The notes: generated by a model from the letters alone, not told the origin. A stretch of 64,000 nucleotides of DNA from Gammaproteobacteria bacterium (GCA_016182845.1 JACPFT010000013.1:62001-126000); one strand, 5' to 3'. Shown: positions 8,702-17,572, counted from the stretch's first letter. Numbers and translations: made by a program.

Positions 8702-9454
8702 ATGAACGAAGCGCAACGCCTGAAAAAAGTCGCCGTGGTCACCGGCGGCAGCCGGGGCATAGGCCGCGCCTGCGTGCGGGCCCTGGCTGAAGCCGGCTAC
8801 CGCCTGGCCTATAGCTATGTCCAGGACGAGGCCGCTGCCCAGGCCCTGTCCGCCGAGCTGGAAAGCCAAGGCCGGGAGCACCTGGCCCTGCGCTGCGACA
8901 TCGCCGACCCGGACCAGGTCGCCGCCTTCTTCGGCCAGGTGGAGGCCCGCTTCGGCCGCCTCGATGTCCTGGTCAATAACGCCGGCATCATCCGCGACGG
9001 CCTCCTGGCCAACATGGCCTATGCCGACCTCGCCCAGGTGATCCAGACCAACCTGGTGGGCCCCATGCTCTGCTGCCAGGGCGCCATCCCCGCGATGATG
9101 CGCCAGCGCAACGGCTGCATCGTCAATCTCAGTTCCGTCGCGGCCCAGAAGCCCGGCAAGGGCCAGAGCAATTACGCCGCCGCCAAGGGCGGGGTCGAGG
9201 CCCTGACCCGCGCCCTGGCCGTGGAGCTGGCGCCGCGCAATATCCGCGTCAATGCCATCGCCCCGGGCATCGTCAACACCGGCATGAGCGCCGCCCTGGT
9301 GGACGCCCAGGCCCCGGAAATCCTGAGCCGCCTCCTGGTCAAGCGCCACGCCGAGCCGGAGGAAATCGCCGAGGCCGTGCTCTTCCTGGCCGAACGCGCG
9401 CCCTATATGAGCGGCGAGGTCCTCGCCCTCAACGGCGGGTTGAAGATGCCATGA
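8702..9454 (+). CDS. 3-oxoacyl-ACP reductase-like SDR (FabG family)
   Basis: A 250-residue short-chain dehydrogenase. It shows the N-terminal nucleotide motif G-G-S-R-G-I-G, the N-N-A-G motif, an S-S near residue 143 and a Y-A-A-A-K catalytic Tyr/Lys. A strong GGAGG ribosome site lies 3 bases before the start. It should reduce beta-keto groups on ACP-bound chains with NADPH. It overlaps the next SDR by four bases. Reduction of the aldehyde released by the preceding protein is an alternative substrate. Confidence 0.88.
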   Translation: MNEAQRLKKVAVVTGGSRGIGRACVRALAEAGYRLAYSYVQDEAAAQALSAELESQGREHLALRCDIADPDQVAAFFGQVEARFGRLDVLVNNAGIIRDGLLANMAYADLAQVIQTNLVGPMLCCQGAIPAMMRQRNGCIVNLSSVAAQKPGKGQSNYAAAKGGVEALTRALAVELAPRNIRVNAIAPGIVNTGMSAALVDAQAPEILSRLLVKRHAEPEEIAEAVLFLAERAPYMSGEVLALNGGLKMP

Positions 9455-10215
9455 GTCAGACCCGCCACATCCTCATCACCGGCGCCGCCCAGGGCATAGG
9501 CCGCGCCGTCGCCGAACGCTTCGGCCAGGAACCGGGCAACCGCTTGATCCTCCTGGACCGGGATTCGGCCGCCTTGGGCCAGTGGCTGGAGACGGCGGGG
9601 CTCGCCGCCGAGGTCCATGCCCATGCCGCCGACATCGCCGATCTGGAAGGCCTGCGCACGCTGTTCCGCGAGCTGGAGCGGCGCCACGGCCATGTGGATG
9701 TCCTGGTCAACAGCGCCGGGATCTGCGACGAGAACGAGCCGGAGGACATCGCCGCCTGGCACAAGGTCATCGCGGTCAATCTGCACGGCAGTTTCTATGT
9801 CTGTGCCCTCGCCCAACCCCTCTTGGCCGACGGCGGACGCATCATCAACATGGCCTCCATCCTCGGCCGGGCCGGCAAGCAGCGCAACACCGCCTACTGC
9901 GCCTCCAAGCACGGCCTGGTGGGCATGACCAAGGCCCTGGCCCTGGACCTGGCGCCCCGACGCATCACGGTGAACGCCATCCTGCCGGCCTGGATCGACA
10001 CGCCCATGCTGCAACAGGAACTGGCCCTGCAGGCCAGCACGGCTGGCCTGAGCCTGGAGCAGATCCAGCGCAATGCGCGCAAGAAACTGCCCCTGCGCCG
10101 CTTCATCGAATCCGAGGAAGTGGCGGCCCTGGCCCACTACCTGGCCAGCCCCGAGGCCGCCGGCCTCACCGCCCAGAGCCTGGTGCTGGACGGCGGCGTG
10201 GGACTGGGGATGTGA
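9451..10215 (+). CDS. second SDR-family oxidoreductase (FabG-like)
   Basis: A 254-residue SDR with G-A-A-Q-G-I-G, N-S-A-G and Y-C-A-S-K motifs, so it has the complete cofactor and catalytic signature. It is translationally coupled to the previous SDR (ATGA overlap). Sequence similarity between the two is moderate, so they are not a recent duplication and probably act on different intermediates. Possible roles are a second ketoreductase or an alcohol/aldehyde oxidoreductase acting on the released chain. Confidence 0.85.
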   Translation: MSQTRHILITGAAQGIGRAVAERFGQEPGNRLILLDRDSAALGQWLETAGLAAEVHAHAADIADLEGLRTLFRELERRHGHVDVLVNSAGICDENEPEDIAAWHKVIAVNLHGSFYVCALAQPLLADGGRIINMASILGRAGKQRNTAYCASKHGLVGMTKALALDLAPRRITVNAILPAWIDTPMLQQELALQASTAGLSLEQIQRNARKKLPLRRFIESEEVAALAHYLASPEAAGLTAQSLVLDGGVGLGM

Positions 10216-10217
10216 GC

Positions 10218-11465
10218 ATGCGTCCGCTTTCCCTACTGGCCTTGCTGCTGGCGCCGCTTGGCGTTCGGGCCGCGCCCGATTACTGGGACGCGGAGCTGGG
10301 CATCGCCCTGGCGACGCGGCTGCACGGCGAGGATCGGCTGTTCCAGCGTTCCACCCAACTCTTGGCCACCCTCGAGGATTCCTGGGGCGAGGTCTACCTC
10401 AAGGCCAAGGGCCGGGCGCGCTACGACTTCCGCTACGAGGGCGAACATCCCTACGGCGAGGCCGCCGAGGAGGCCTACCGGCATGACGCCGACTGGCGCC
10501 ATCTGTACCTGGGCATGCCCCTGGCGGAGGGCGAGCTGACCCTGGGCTGGCAGCAGGTGGTCTGGGGCCGGGCCGACGAGCTGCGCGTCCTGGACCAGGT
10601 CAATCCGGTGGATTACCGCTGGGGCGGCACGGCCCTGCTGGACGACAGCCGCATCGCCCTGCCCATGCTGCGCTATACCCGTACCAGCGGCGACTGGGAG
10701 TGGGAGGCCCTCGCCGCCGGCAGCCGGAAGAACCGGGCTCCGGAACCGGGCAGCGAGTTCGACTCGCCCGTTTTCGCCGCCCCGGACCCGGCCTACTTCC
10801 ACGCGCTCCCGCCCGAGGACGACCGCGGTCTCGCCTACGGCCTGTCGGCCAACGGCCGGCTGGGCGAGATCGACGCCAGCTTCGTGGCCTTGAGCGCCCG
10901 CCAGTTCGACCCGGTGTACGCCAGCCTAGGCCCGGACCCGGACGGACGCCTGGCTGTCCGCGCCGAACACCCGCGCTACACCATGCTGGGCACGGGCCTG
11001 GCCGCCGATCTCGGCAACAGCCTGGTGCTGCGCGGCGAGCTGGCCTATTTCGACCGCTGGCGGGTCGCCAACCCCAGCCGCGAGACGGGCAGCGACGAGA
11101 CCGCCCAGATCAAATCCCTGCTGGGCATCGACTACCTGGTCCGGGAGTGGCTGATTTCCGGCCAATGGCAGGGCCAGCGCCTCCTGGACTGGCGCGAGGG
11201 CATGCTCGGCGCACGAAGCGAGCATGTGTTCACGCTCTCCGCCGAGGGCAGCCATGCCCAGGATCGCCTGAAGAGCCGCTTCCTGCTGGCCTTCTCCCCG
11301 CCGGCCGGCGACGACGCCTGGCTGCAGGGCCTGTTCAGCTACAAGCCGGCGGACTGGTTGAAGCTGGGCCTGGAAATCAATGTGTTTTTCGGGACCGATA
11401 CGACGATGTTCGGCGCCTACGACCGCCGCGACCACCTGCGCCTTTCCGCCGCCTATGTGTTCTAG
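10218..11465 (+). CDS. outer-membrane beta-barrel protein (DUF1302-like)
   Basis: A 415-residue protein with a cleavable signal peptide (hydrophobic residues 4-17, A-x-A site near 19). Alternating aromatic and polar residues are typical of an outer-membrane barrel, and the last residue is an aromatic Phe. The segment W-G-R-A-D-E-L-R-V-L-D near residues 117-127 resembles DUF1302-type porins that accompany LolA-like and MMPL genes. It starts 2 bases after the previous stop. It probably provides the outer-membrane exit for the operon's product; substrate and direction are inferred from context. Confidence 0.72.
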   Translation: MRPLSLLALLLAPLGVRAAPDYWDAELGIALATRLHGEDRLFQRSTQLLATLEDSWGEVYLKAKGRARYDFRYEGEHPYGEAAEEAYRHDADWRHLYLGMPLAEGELTLGWQQVVWGRADELRVLDQVNPVDYRWGGTALLDDSRIALPMLRYTRTSGDWEWEALAAGSRKNRAPEPGSEFDSPVFAAPDPAYFHALPPEDDRGLAYGLSANGRLGEIDASFVALSARQFDPVYASLGPDPDGRLAVRAEHPRYTMLGTGLAADLGNSLVLRGELAYFDRWRVANPSRETGSDETAQIKSLLGIDYLVREWLISGQWQGQRLLDWREGMLGARSEHVFTLSAEGSHAQDRLKSRFLLAFSPPAGDDAWLQGLFSYKPADWLKLGLEINVFFGTDTTMFGAYDRRDHLRLSAAYVF

Positions 11466-11495
11466 AGCCTCTAAAAGGGGCATGAGGAGTTTGCC

Positions 11496-12332
11496 ATGTT
11501 CACACCGCTGAAAATCCTGTCCGCGACCCTGATGCTAAGCCTGTCCGCCAGTGCCGTAGCAAGCGCGGAAACCGATGCCGACGCCATCATGCGCGCCGTG
11601 CGCGATCGCGACGACGGCCGGAGTTTCCTGTCCCAGGTGTCCCTCATCCTGCACGACAAGAACGGCAATGCCCGGACCCGGGAATTCCTCTATTTGCAGA
11701 AGGATTATCCGGAGGGCGACAAGTTCACCATGTTCTTCTCCGCCCCCGCCGATGTGCGCGACGTGGCCTTCCATATCGAAAACCCCAAGGAAGCCCAAGG
11801 CAGGGAAGACAGCCAGTGGATGTATCTGCCGGTGAGCCGCCAGACCCGGCGCATCTCCACCAGCGACAAGCGCGGCGCCTTCATGGGCAGCGAATATTCC
11901 TATGCCGATCTGGACAAGGTCCGCGTCGGCGATTACCGCCAGAAACTTGTCGGTGACGAGGTCCTTCTGGAGCGTCCCTGCCATGTGATCGAACGGGAGC
12001 CGGCCTCGCCGGAAACCCTGACCAAGACCGGCTACAACAAGCTGAAGGTCTGGGTCGACAAGGAAAACCACCTGGTGATGCGCCAGGATTTCTTCGACGT
12101 CAAGGGCGTTCTCGTCAAGCAGATGCGCACCCTGTCGGTGGCCACGATCGACGGCATAGACAGCATCATGCTCAGCGAAACCGAGCATTTCATCGACGGT
12201 ACGCGCTCGGAAATGCGCTTCAACCAGCTCAAATACAATATCGAGCTGGATGACAAGCTATTCACCCAGGCGGCCATACGGCGCGGCCTGAAAGCCGGCG
12301 ATCTGCCGGAAAACGCCCTGTCCTCGCTCTAA
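11496..12332 (+). CDS. LolA-like periplasmic outer-membrane lipoprotein-sorting family protein
   Basis: A 278-residue protein with a signal peptide (residues 1-24, A-S-A site). The mature part looks like the LolA-like fold that binds lipidated cargo: regularly spaced beta strands and the conserved segment W-M-Y-L-P with R-R-I following. A GAGGAG ribosome site precedes the ATG. Genes of this family nearly always sit beside an MMPL/RND transporter, as here. It likely shuttles a hydrophobic product across the periplasm from the transporter to the outer-membrane barrel. Confidence 0.75.
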   Translation: MFTPLKILSATLMLSLSASAVASAETDADAIMRAVRDRDDGRSFLSQVSLILHDKNGNARTREFLYLQKDYPEGDKFTMFFSAPADVRDVAFHIENPKEAQGREDSQWMYLPVSRQTRRISTSDKRGAFMGSEYSYADLDKVRVGDYRQKLVGDEVLLERPCHVIEREPASPETLTKTGYNKLKVWVDKENHLVMRQDFFDVKGVLVKQMRTLSVATIDGIDSIMLSETEHFIDGTRSEMRFNQLKYNIELDDKLFTQAAIRRGLKAGDLPENALSSL

Positions 12333-12350
12333 GCCGGAGTGCGCCCCGCC

Positions 12351-14942
12351 ATGGAACGCTATCTCGATTTCGTCGAGCGCCACGCGCGCAGCCTCATCGC
12401 CATCCTGGTGGCGATCACCCTGTATTTCGGTTACGTGCTCGGAACCCTGATCTCCGACACCAACCCCTATTTGCTCAAGGAGGACCACCCGGCGCGCAAG
12501 ACCATCATCGAGCTGCAGGGCGAATTCACCGGGACTTACGATTCGGTGATGATCGCCCTGCATAATAAAAATGGGGTCTTCAAGCGCGACAGCCTGAACG
12601 CCCTGTATTCCCTGTCCCAATCGGCGCGCAAGGTGGTGCTCAGCACTGTGGAAGATGCCGACCAGCTGATGCTGATCACCGGCAAATACCCGGAAGACGA
12701 GACCGCTCAGCGGCTCGCCGAGGCCATGCTCAAGGACGGCCTCGCTCAGAATGACTACGCCGACGCCAAGGCCCTGCGCGAGCATGCCAAGGCCAAGGAC
12801 TGGAGCGCCCACGACCAGCAATTCCTGAGCTTCCTCGCCGAGCGCGTCAACCCGATCCGCGAGATGGCCTCCATGGCCGATCTGGAAAACATCGTCCTGA
12901 CCGACGAGGGCGAGCTGGTCATCCACAAGACCCTGCGCGCCTTCGACATGCCGCCGTCCGAGGTCGAGCGGGAAATCATGGGCAACGAGCTGATGCTGGA
13001 CGGCGTCGTGTCCGAGGACAAGACCGTCGCCCTGCTGGTGGCCGAACTGGGCACCAAGCAGGACGACGCCATCGCCCAGTTGCGCGCCTACCGGATATTC
13101 CGCGATATGGTCGCCGATTACCAAAAGGCCCACCCGGAATTGCAGGACGAGATCTTCATCGCCGGCATGCCCATCTTCATCGGCGCCCAGCAGGAAATCA
13201 TCGACCACGATCTGGGCCTGCTGTTTCCCATCGTCTTCCTGATCGTCACCGTCCTGCTGCTGATTTTCTTCCGCAAGCCCCTGGGCGTCATGCTGCCCCT
13301 GTTCAATATCCTGTTTTGCACCATCTGGACCCTGGGGCTCATGGCCTTGTTCGAGGTGCCCATCGATCTGCTGACCTCGGTCCTGCCGGTCTTCCTGTTC
13401 ACCATCTGCTGCGCCGACGCCATCCACGTCATGGCCGAGTATTACGAGCAGCGCGCCGCCGGGAAAACCAACCGCGAGGCCAACCGCGCCACCCAGCGCC
13501 TGATGGTCACGCCCGTGGTGCTGACCACGGTCACCACCATCGGCACCTTCCTGATTTCCACCACCACGAATATCACCAGCATCCGTAATTTCGGCGCCTT
13601 CATGTCCATAGGACTGACCGTGGCCTTGATCATCTCCCTGCTGCTGATCCCGGCCTGGATTTCCGCCTGGGGCCGCGACGGGAAAATCGAGAACAAGGTG
13701 CGCCGCGAATCCCTGATCTCCCGCGCCCTGGTAGCCGCCTGCGCCCATCTCATCGCCCGCCGCAAGCTCTGGCTGACCGTCCTGGTCCCGGCCATGGCGG
13801 TGATGACCGTACTGACTTTCCGCGTCGACATCGAGGATTCCGGCATCGCCTATTTCAAGCCGGACAATCCCTTCCGTATTTCCGACCAATTCATCAACGG
13901 CCATGTGGCGGGCACCGCCCCCGGCTGGATCGCCATCGACAGCAAGACGCCGCGCGGCGTGCTCACCACCGAGACCCTGAGCTTCATCGACGAGCTGGAT
14001 CGCTACATCAAGTCCCAGCCGGAAATCAGCTACGGCTATTCCCTGGCGACCTATGTCAAGCGCATGAACCTGGTGCTCAATGACATGGATCCACGCTACA
14101 ACCGGGTGCCCGGGCCCAAGGAACTCCTACAGTCCCGCGACGAATCGGGCCAGAAGGAGAGCTTCGAGGTCGACGGCAATGCCCTGATCGGCCAGCATGT
14201 CGTGCTCTTCGAAAATGGCGGCGGCTCGGACTTGAGCAATGTGCTCAATGCCGATTATTCCAAGGCCCTGACGCTCTACACCCTGACCACCTCGGTGGCC
14301 AGCGACTACACCCGTTTCCTGGAAAAACTCGATGCCTGGCTCGCGGTCCACAAGCCGGCCCATCTCGACATCACCCACGCCGGAACCCCGGTGATCTGGA
14401 CCGGCGTGCTCCAGGAAATCACCCGGGGCCAGGTCCTGAGCTTCAGCCTGGCGACCCTGGTGGTCACCCTGATGATGATGGCCTGGCTGAAGTCGGTGCG
14501 CCTGGGCGTCCTGGGCATGCTCACCCTGTTGACCACTTCGGTCACCCTCTACGGCTGCATGTATTTGTTCGGCATCGAGCTGAATATCGGCACGGCCCTG
14601 GTGACCTTCCTGGTGGTGGGCGTGGTGGATTACGCGGTGCACCTGCTGTCGCGCATCAAGCACTTCGTGGAGCGGGGCGTGGCCGTCGACGAGGCCACGC
14701 TCAAGGCCATGCACACCGTGGGCCGCTCCACCGTGGTCAATGTGGCGATCTTCTCCACCGGCTTCCTGGCCCTGCTGTTCTCCGACTACAAGCCCATCAT
14801 CGACCTGGGCGCCCTGGTGGCCCTGGCCTTGTTCACCAGCGGCGTGATGACCGTGCTCGTCGTCACCCTCATCGCCCCCTGGTTCTTCGTGGCGCCGGCG
14901 GCGGAGCCCGCCTCCCTGACGGCCGCCGAGCAGGTCTCCTAA
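12351..14942 (+). CDS. MMPL/RND-family lipid exporter
   Basis: An 863-residue inner-membrane transporter with the two-fold RND layout: one N-terminal helix (about 14-31), a large periplasmic domain, five clustered helices (about 285-440), then the same plan repeated (helix near 470, domain, helix cluster to about 855). The conserved segment S-D-T-N-P-Y-L near residue 35 is common in MMPL proteins. ATG 12351 is preferred to the in-frame GTG at 12339 because GGAG lies 11 bases upstream and the N-terminus is then standard. MMPL exporters move lipids and aryl polyene-like products. It closes the operon and is the likely exporter of its product. Confidence 0.85.
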   Translation: MERYLDFVERHARSLIAILVAITLYFGYVLGTLISDTNPYLLKEDHPARKTIIELQGEFTGTYDSVMIALHNKNGVFKRDSLNALYSLSQSARKVVLSTVEDADQLMLITGKYPEDETAQRLAEAMLKDGLAQNDYADAKALREHAKAKDWSAHDQQFLSFLAERVNPIREMASMADLENIVLTDEGELVIHKTLRAFDMPPSEVEREIMGNELMLDGVVSEDKTVALLVAELGTKQDDAIAQLRAYRIFRDMVADYQKAHPELQDEIFIAGMPIFIGAQQEIIDHDLGLLFPIVFLIVTVLLLIFFRKPLGVMLPLFNILFCTIWTLGLMALFEVPIDLLTSVLPVFLFTICCADAIHVMAEYYEQRAAGKTNREANRATQRLMVTPVVLTTVTTIGTFLISTTTNITSIRNFGAFMSIGLTVALIISLLLIPAWISAWGRDGKIENKVRRESLISRALVAACAHLIARRKLWLTVLVPAMAVMTVLTFRVDIEDSGIAYFKPDNPFRISDQFINGHVAGTAPGWIAIDSKTPRGVLTTETLSFIDELDRYIKSQPEISYGYSLATYVKRMNLVLNDMDPRYNRVPGPKELLQSRDESGQKESFEVDGNALIGQHVVLFENGGGSDLSNVLNADYSKALTLYTLTTSVASDYTRFLEKLDAWLAVHKPAHLDITHAGTPVIWTGVLQEITRGQVLSFSLATLVVTLMMMAWLKSVRLGVLGMLTLLTTSVTLYGCMYLFGIELNIGTALVTFLVVGVVDYAVHLLSRIKHFVERGVAVDEATLKAMHTVGRSTVVNVAIFSTGFLALLFSDYKPIIDLGALVALALFTSGVMTVLVVTLIAPWFFVAPAAEPASLTAAEQVS

Positions 14943-14954
14943 GCGTGTGCCCGC

Positions 14955-14978
14955 GCCGGTCTCAGGGACGAGACCGGC
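14955..14978 (+). terminator. hairpin after the biosynthetic operon
   Basis: GCCGGTCTC at 14955-14963 pairs perfectly with GAGACCGGC at 14970-14978 across a six-base loop. It sits 12 bases after the exporter stop, between convergent genes. No T-run follows, so it may be an RNA-stabilising hairpin or an inefficient terminator. Confidence 0.5.
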
Positions 14979-15015
14979 AACCTGGCCTGGTAACCCAGGA
15001 TGACGAGCAGGCGGC

Positions 15016-15456
15016 TCAGCTCGCCATGGCGCTGGCTTTTTTTTCCGGGCCGGCCGCGCGCACCAGATGGCATTCTTCCTTGGCGTCCTGCAGGCTGTTC
15101 TCGAACTCTTCGAGGCCGATGTAAAGCTGCTGCATGCCGGCGATCTGCTCCCTCAGCTCGCGCTTCTTGCGCTGGATCTCGCGTTGGGCCAGCTCCCAGG
15201 GAAAGGCCGCGCCGTTATAGCCCCGGAGGATAGCCTGCAGTTCCTTGAGCTTGAAGCCCAGGGTCTGCGCGCACTTGATGAAGCGCAGCACATCGACGCT
15301 CTCCTGGGTATAGACGCGGTACTTGCCCTTGCGCTCCGCCGGCGGCAGGAGGCCGATGTCCTCGTAATGGCGAATGCTCTTGATGGTGGTTCCCGACAAC
15401 TGGGCCGCTTTTCCGATATACACCCTGTAGTCTCCCGTTCCTGGTTGGTGGGGCAT
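15016..15456 (-). CDS. MerR-family transcriptional regulator
   Basis: A 146-residue protein. Residues 11-80 form the MerR winged helix: I-G-K-A-A-Q-L-S-G, then I-R-H-Y-E-D-I-G-L-L and Y-R-V-Y. A long charged dimerisation helix follows (about 90-130) with a short tail containing a single Cys. The lack of paired metal-binding cysteines argues against a CueR/ZntR-type metal sensor. It is convergent with the biosynthetic operon and divergent from yqgE, so its target is not obvious. Sensing a small organic molecule is possible but unsupported. Confidence 0.85.
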   Translation of the reverse strand: MPHQPGTGDYRVYIGKAAQLSGTTIKSIRHYEDIGLLPPAERKGKYRVYTQESVDVLRFIKCAQTLGFKLKELQAILRGYNGAAFPWELAQREIQRKKRELREQIAGMQQLYIGLEEFENSLQDAKEECHLVRAAGPEKKASAMAS

Positions 15457-15578
15457 TGTAATAGAGCATACTGAACAGCGGTTAGCAGTCAGTCACAGGT
15501 CCCGCCTCCCGGCCCGTCAGCCCTAGGCGCCATAAGCCCTTGTTATGACACGGCCCTCCCTTACGAGGGCAACTCGCC

Positions 15579-15607
15579 TTGAGAATCCGCCGCTCAGCCA
15601 CGATACT
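15579..15607 (+). promoter_or_regulatory. putative yqgE promoter giving a leaderless transcript
   Basis: TTGAGA at 15579-15584 and GATACT at 15602-15607 are separated by 17 bases. Transcription would start about 7 bases later, at or next to the A of the yqgE ATG (15614). No ribosome-binding sequence precedes that ATG. Confidence 0.4.
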
Positions 15608-15613
15608 TGTAGC

Positions 15614-16180
15614 ATGAGCGAGCCCAATCTCAGCCTTCGCCATCACCTCCTGATCGCGATGCCCAACCTGATGGACCCGAATTTCTACCATTCGGTCACC
15701 TATATCTGTTCCCACGACGAAGACGGCGCCATGGGCATCGTCATCAACAACCCCCTGGACGCCGGCCTCGCCGATCTGCTCAAGCACCTGGCCATCGCCA
15801 TCGGCCCGGAATTCATCGATCAACGCCTGATGCTGGGCGGCCCGGTGGAGAACGAGCGCGGCTTCGTGGTGCACAGCAGCGGCGGCGGCCGCTGGGAATC
15901 CAGCCTGAAGGTGGGCCCGGGCATCTGCATCACCACCTCCCGCGACATCCTGCACGCCCTGGCCAAGGACGAGGGTCCCGGCGAAGCCTTCGTCGCCCTG
16001 GGCTATGCCGGCTGGGGCGCCGGGCAGCTGGAGCAGGAACTCACCGACAACGCCTGGCTGGCCGTGCCCGCCGATGCCCAGATCCTGTTCCACACCCCCA
16101 TCGAACAACGCTGGCACGCCGCCGCCGCCCTCCTGGGGATCGACATCCACCAGATGAGCGGGGAAGCCGGACGGGCCTAA
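15614..16180 (+). CDS. yqgE: YqgE/AlgH family protein (UPF0301)
   Basis: A 188-residue protein matching the family length. Conserved signatures include H-H-L-L-I-A-M-P, the Y-I-C-S-H-D-E-D-G-A-M-G-I-V-I-N segment, and a late G-Y-A-G-W-G-A-G-Q-L-E-x-E segment. The ATG at 15614 is chosen because the family begins with this short N-terminus; an in-frame ATG 69 bases upstream would add an atypical tail. AlgH-type proteins have been linked to alginate regulation in Pseudomonas but the biochemical role is unclear. It precedes ruvX, as in many gammaproteobacteria. Confidence 0.93.
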   Translation: MSEPNLSLRHHLLIAMPNLMDPNFYHSVTYICSHDEDGAMGIVINNPLDAGLADLLKHLAIAIGPEFIDQRLMLGGPVENERGFVVHSSGGGRWESSLKVGPGICITTSRDILHALAKDEGPGEAFVALGYAGWGAGQLEQELTDNAWLAVPADAQILFHTPIEQRWHAAAALLGIDIHQMSGEAGRA

Positions 16181-16184
16181 GCGT

Positions 16185-16472
16185 TTTAACCGCCAAGGAC
16201 ACCAAGCAAAGACAAGGGAGCATTCCTAACCGGCCCTGCTCTTACTGCAGGGCCGGATCATACTTCGTTGAACAAACCCAAAGAGCCCTTCGATACGCCC
16301 GCCGAAGCGGGCTACTCAGGGCGAACGGTGTAAAAATACTCCGTTCGTGCTGAGTAGCGCCCGTCGGGCGCGTATCGAAGCACCAGCCATGACGGTTTTT
16401 GTCAAAGTATGCTCCCGCCCAGGCCCTCACTGGTCTTCCCTTTGTGTTCTTGGTGTTCTTGGCGGTTAATCT
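16185..16472. repeat. composite intergenic element with long terminal inverted repeats, copy 1
   Basis: The left arm (about 16185-16220, TTTTAACCGCCAAGG type) is inverted at about 16431-16472 (CTTGGCGGTTAAT type). The space between yqgE and ruvX is filled by this element and a nested hairpin repeat at 16278-16419. No gene is visible. Two further elements with related arms lie at 30674-30824 and 36001-36215. Confidence 0.7.
16278..16419. repeat. REP-like long imperfect hairpin, copy A
   Basis: Nested complementary words form a long imperfect hairpin: TTCGATACG (16289-16297) with CGTATCGAA (16371-16379), CTACTCAG (from 16312) with CTGAGTAG (16350-16357), and CGAACGG (16322-16328) with CCGTTCG (16341-16347). 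The same order of words, with conserved downstream sequence, recurs at 25089-25228. Confidence 0.8.
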
Positions 16473-16509
16473 CTCTTAAACTGCGCATCCCCAACCACCT
16501 CCGCCCGCC

Positions 16510-16929
16510 ATGACCGACTCCTACACCCTGCTCGGCTTCGACTACGGCCTGCGCCGCATCGGCGTCGCCGTGGGCCAGAGCATCACCGGCACGGCCTCGC
16601 CGCTGCCGCCGCTCCTGGCCCGGGACGGTCAGCCCCAGTGGGAGCAGATCGCGGCCCTGATCGCCGAGTGGAAGCCGGCCCGATTGGTGGTGGGCCTGCC
16701 CCTCACCCTGGACGACGGCGAACAGCAGTTGAGCGCCGCCGCGCGCAAGTTCGCCAAGCGCCTGCATGGCCGCTACGGCCTGCCGGTGGACACGGTGGAC
16801 GAGCGCCTGTCCACCAAGGCGGTGCGCGCCGAGCTGTTCGAGCGCGGCGGCTACAAGGAGCTGCAGAAGAAGTCGGTGGACTCGCGGGCGGCCTGTCTGA
16901 TCCTGGAGGGCTGGTTTGAGCAGCACTGA
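16510..16929 (+). CDS. ruvX: Holliday junction resolvase-like RuvX / YqgF
   Basis: A 139-residue RNase H-fold nuclease. The N-terminal [10 protein letters not shown] motif carries catalytic Asp11. The V-D-E-R-L-S-T motif and final Asp-containing segment are also present. The family is implicated in processing of pre-16S rRNA 5' ends and possibly in recombination. It follows yqgE in the conserved order, though separated here by a repeat element. Its 3' end overlaps the next gene by 14 bases. Confidence 0.95.
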   Translation: MTDSYTLLGFDYGLRRIGVAVGQSITGTASPLPPLLARDGQPQWEQIAALIAEWKPARLVVGLPLTLDDGEQQLSAAARKFAKRLHGRYGLPVDTVDERLSTKAVRAELFERGGYKELQKKSVDSRAACLILEGWFEQH

Positions 16930-17572
16930 GTCTGCCCAGCGCCTGAGCGTCGAGGCGCTGCCCGGCGGCTGGGCCCTGAGCCATTACCATGCACCGCAGC
17001 TTGCCACGCAACTCCAGCCGGGCATAAGCCTGCGCGCCGGCGAGCGGCTCCTGGCGCCCATGGCCTGCCAGGCGGGGACGGGGCGCATCAGCCTGGGCCA
17101 TCGCCGGGACGAGGCCCTGCCCGAGATCCTGGAGCTAGCCGTTTCCGGCGGGGCCGTGCCGCTACCGAGCGGCCCGCTGCTGTTGCTGGCCCAGGACGCC
17201 GGTCTGTTTCCCCTGGTCTGGTGGCTGTCGGTCCTGCGCCAGGCCAAGTGCAGCCGCCCCTTGGTGTTGCTGGGCACGAACAATGCGTTCCCCTTTCAGC
17301 CGGCTCCCTCGCGCATCCTCTTGCCGGACCTGCCGCCCTGGCTCATCGCCACCATGCCCCTGCTGGACGACTGGCAAACGCCCGGCCGCCTGGCCCATGC
17401 CGATGGCCTGCCCGGCTGTCACGAGGGGGAGGTGTTGGAACTGGCCGCACTGTGGCTGGCGGCGCTCTACGATGGGCAACAGCCCGGCATCCTGCTGTTC
17501 GGCGATGCCGCCTGGCAGGAAGCCGCGCGGACGCGCCTGCCCAACGCGCTCGGCGCTTACGAGACCCGCTGA
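16916..17572 (+). CDS. uncharacterised protein, possibly FNR-like flavodoxin-reductase fold
   Basis: A 218-residue protein beginning at a TTG inside the end of ruvX; no better start is visible. It lacks a signal peptide or membrane helix. The layout, a beta-rich first half followed by hydrophobic strands such as [10 protein letters not shown] and P-L-V-L-L-G-T, resembles the NAD-binding half of ferredoxin/flavin reductases, but the glycine-rich nucleotide signature is degenerate. It occupies the position where Pseudomonas has pyrR-pyrB-pyrC. The 3' end overlaps convergent mutarotase by 16 bases. I do not recognise it with certainty. Confidence 0.5.
   Translation: MSSTESAQRLSVEALPGGWALSHYHAPQLATQLQPGISLRAGERLLAPMACQAGTGRISLGHRRDEALPEILELAVSGGAVPLPSGPLLLLAQDAGLFPLVWWLSVLRQAKCSRPLVLLGTNNAFPFQPAPSRILLPDLPPWLIATMPLLDDWQTPGRLAHADGLPGCHEGEVLELAALWLAALYDGQQPGILLFGDAAWQEAARTRLPNALGAYETR

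Noticed and set aside
12339-12350. GTG start four codons upstream for the MMPL exporter
   Set aside because: The ATG at 12351 gives the normal N-terminus and has a ribosome site at workable distance.
16278-16419. Repeated words that might suggest a CRISPR array
   Set aside because: They are inverted, not direct, repeats without regular spacers, and no cas genes are present.
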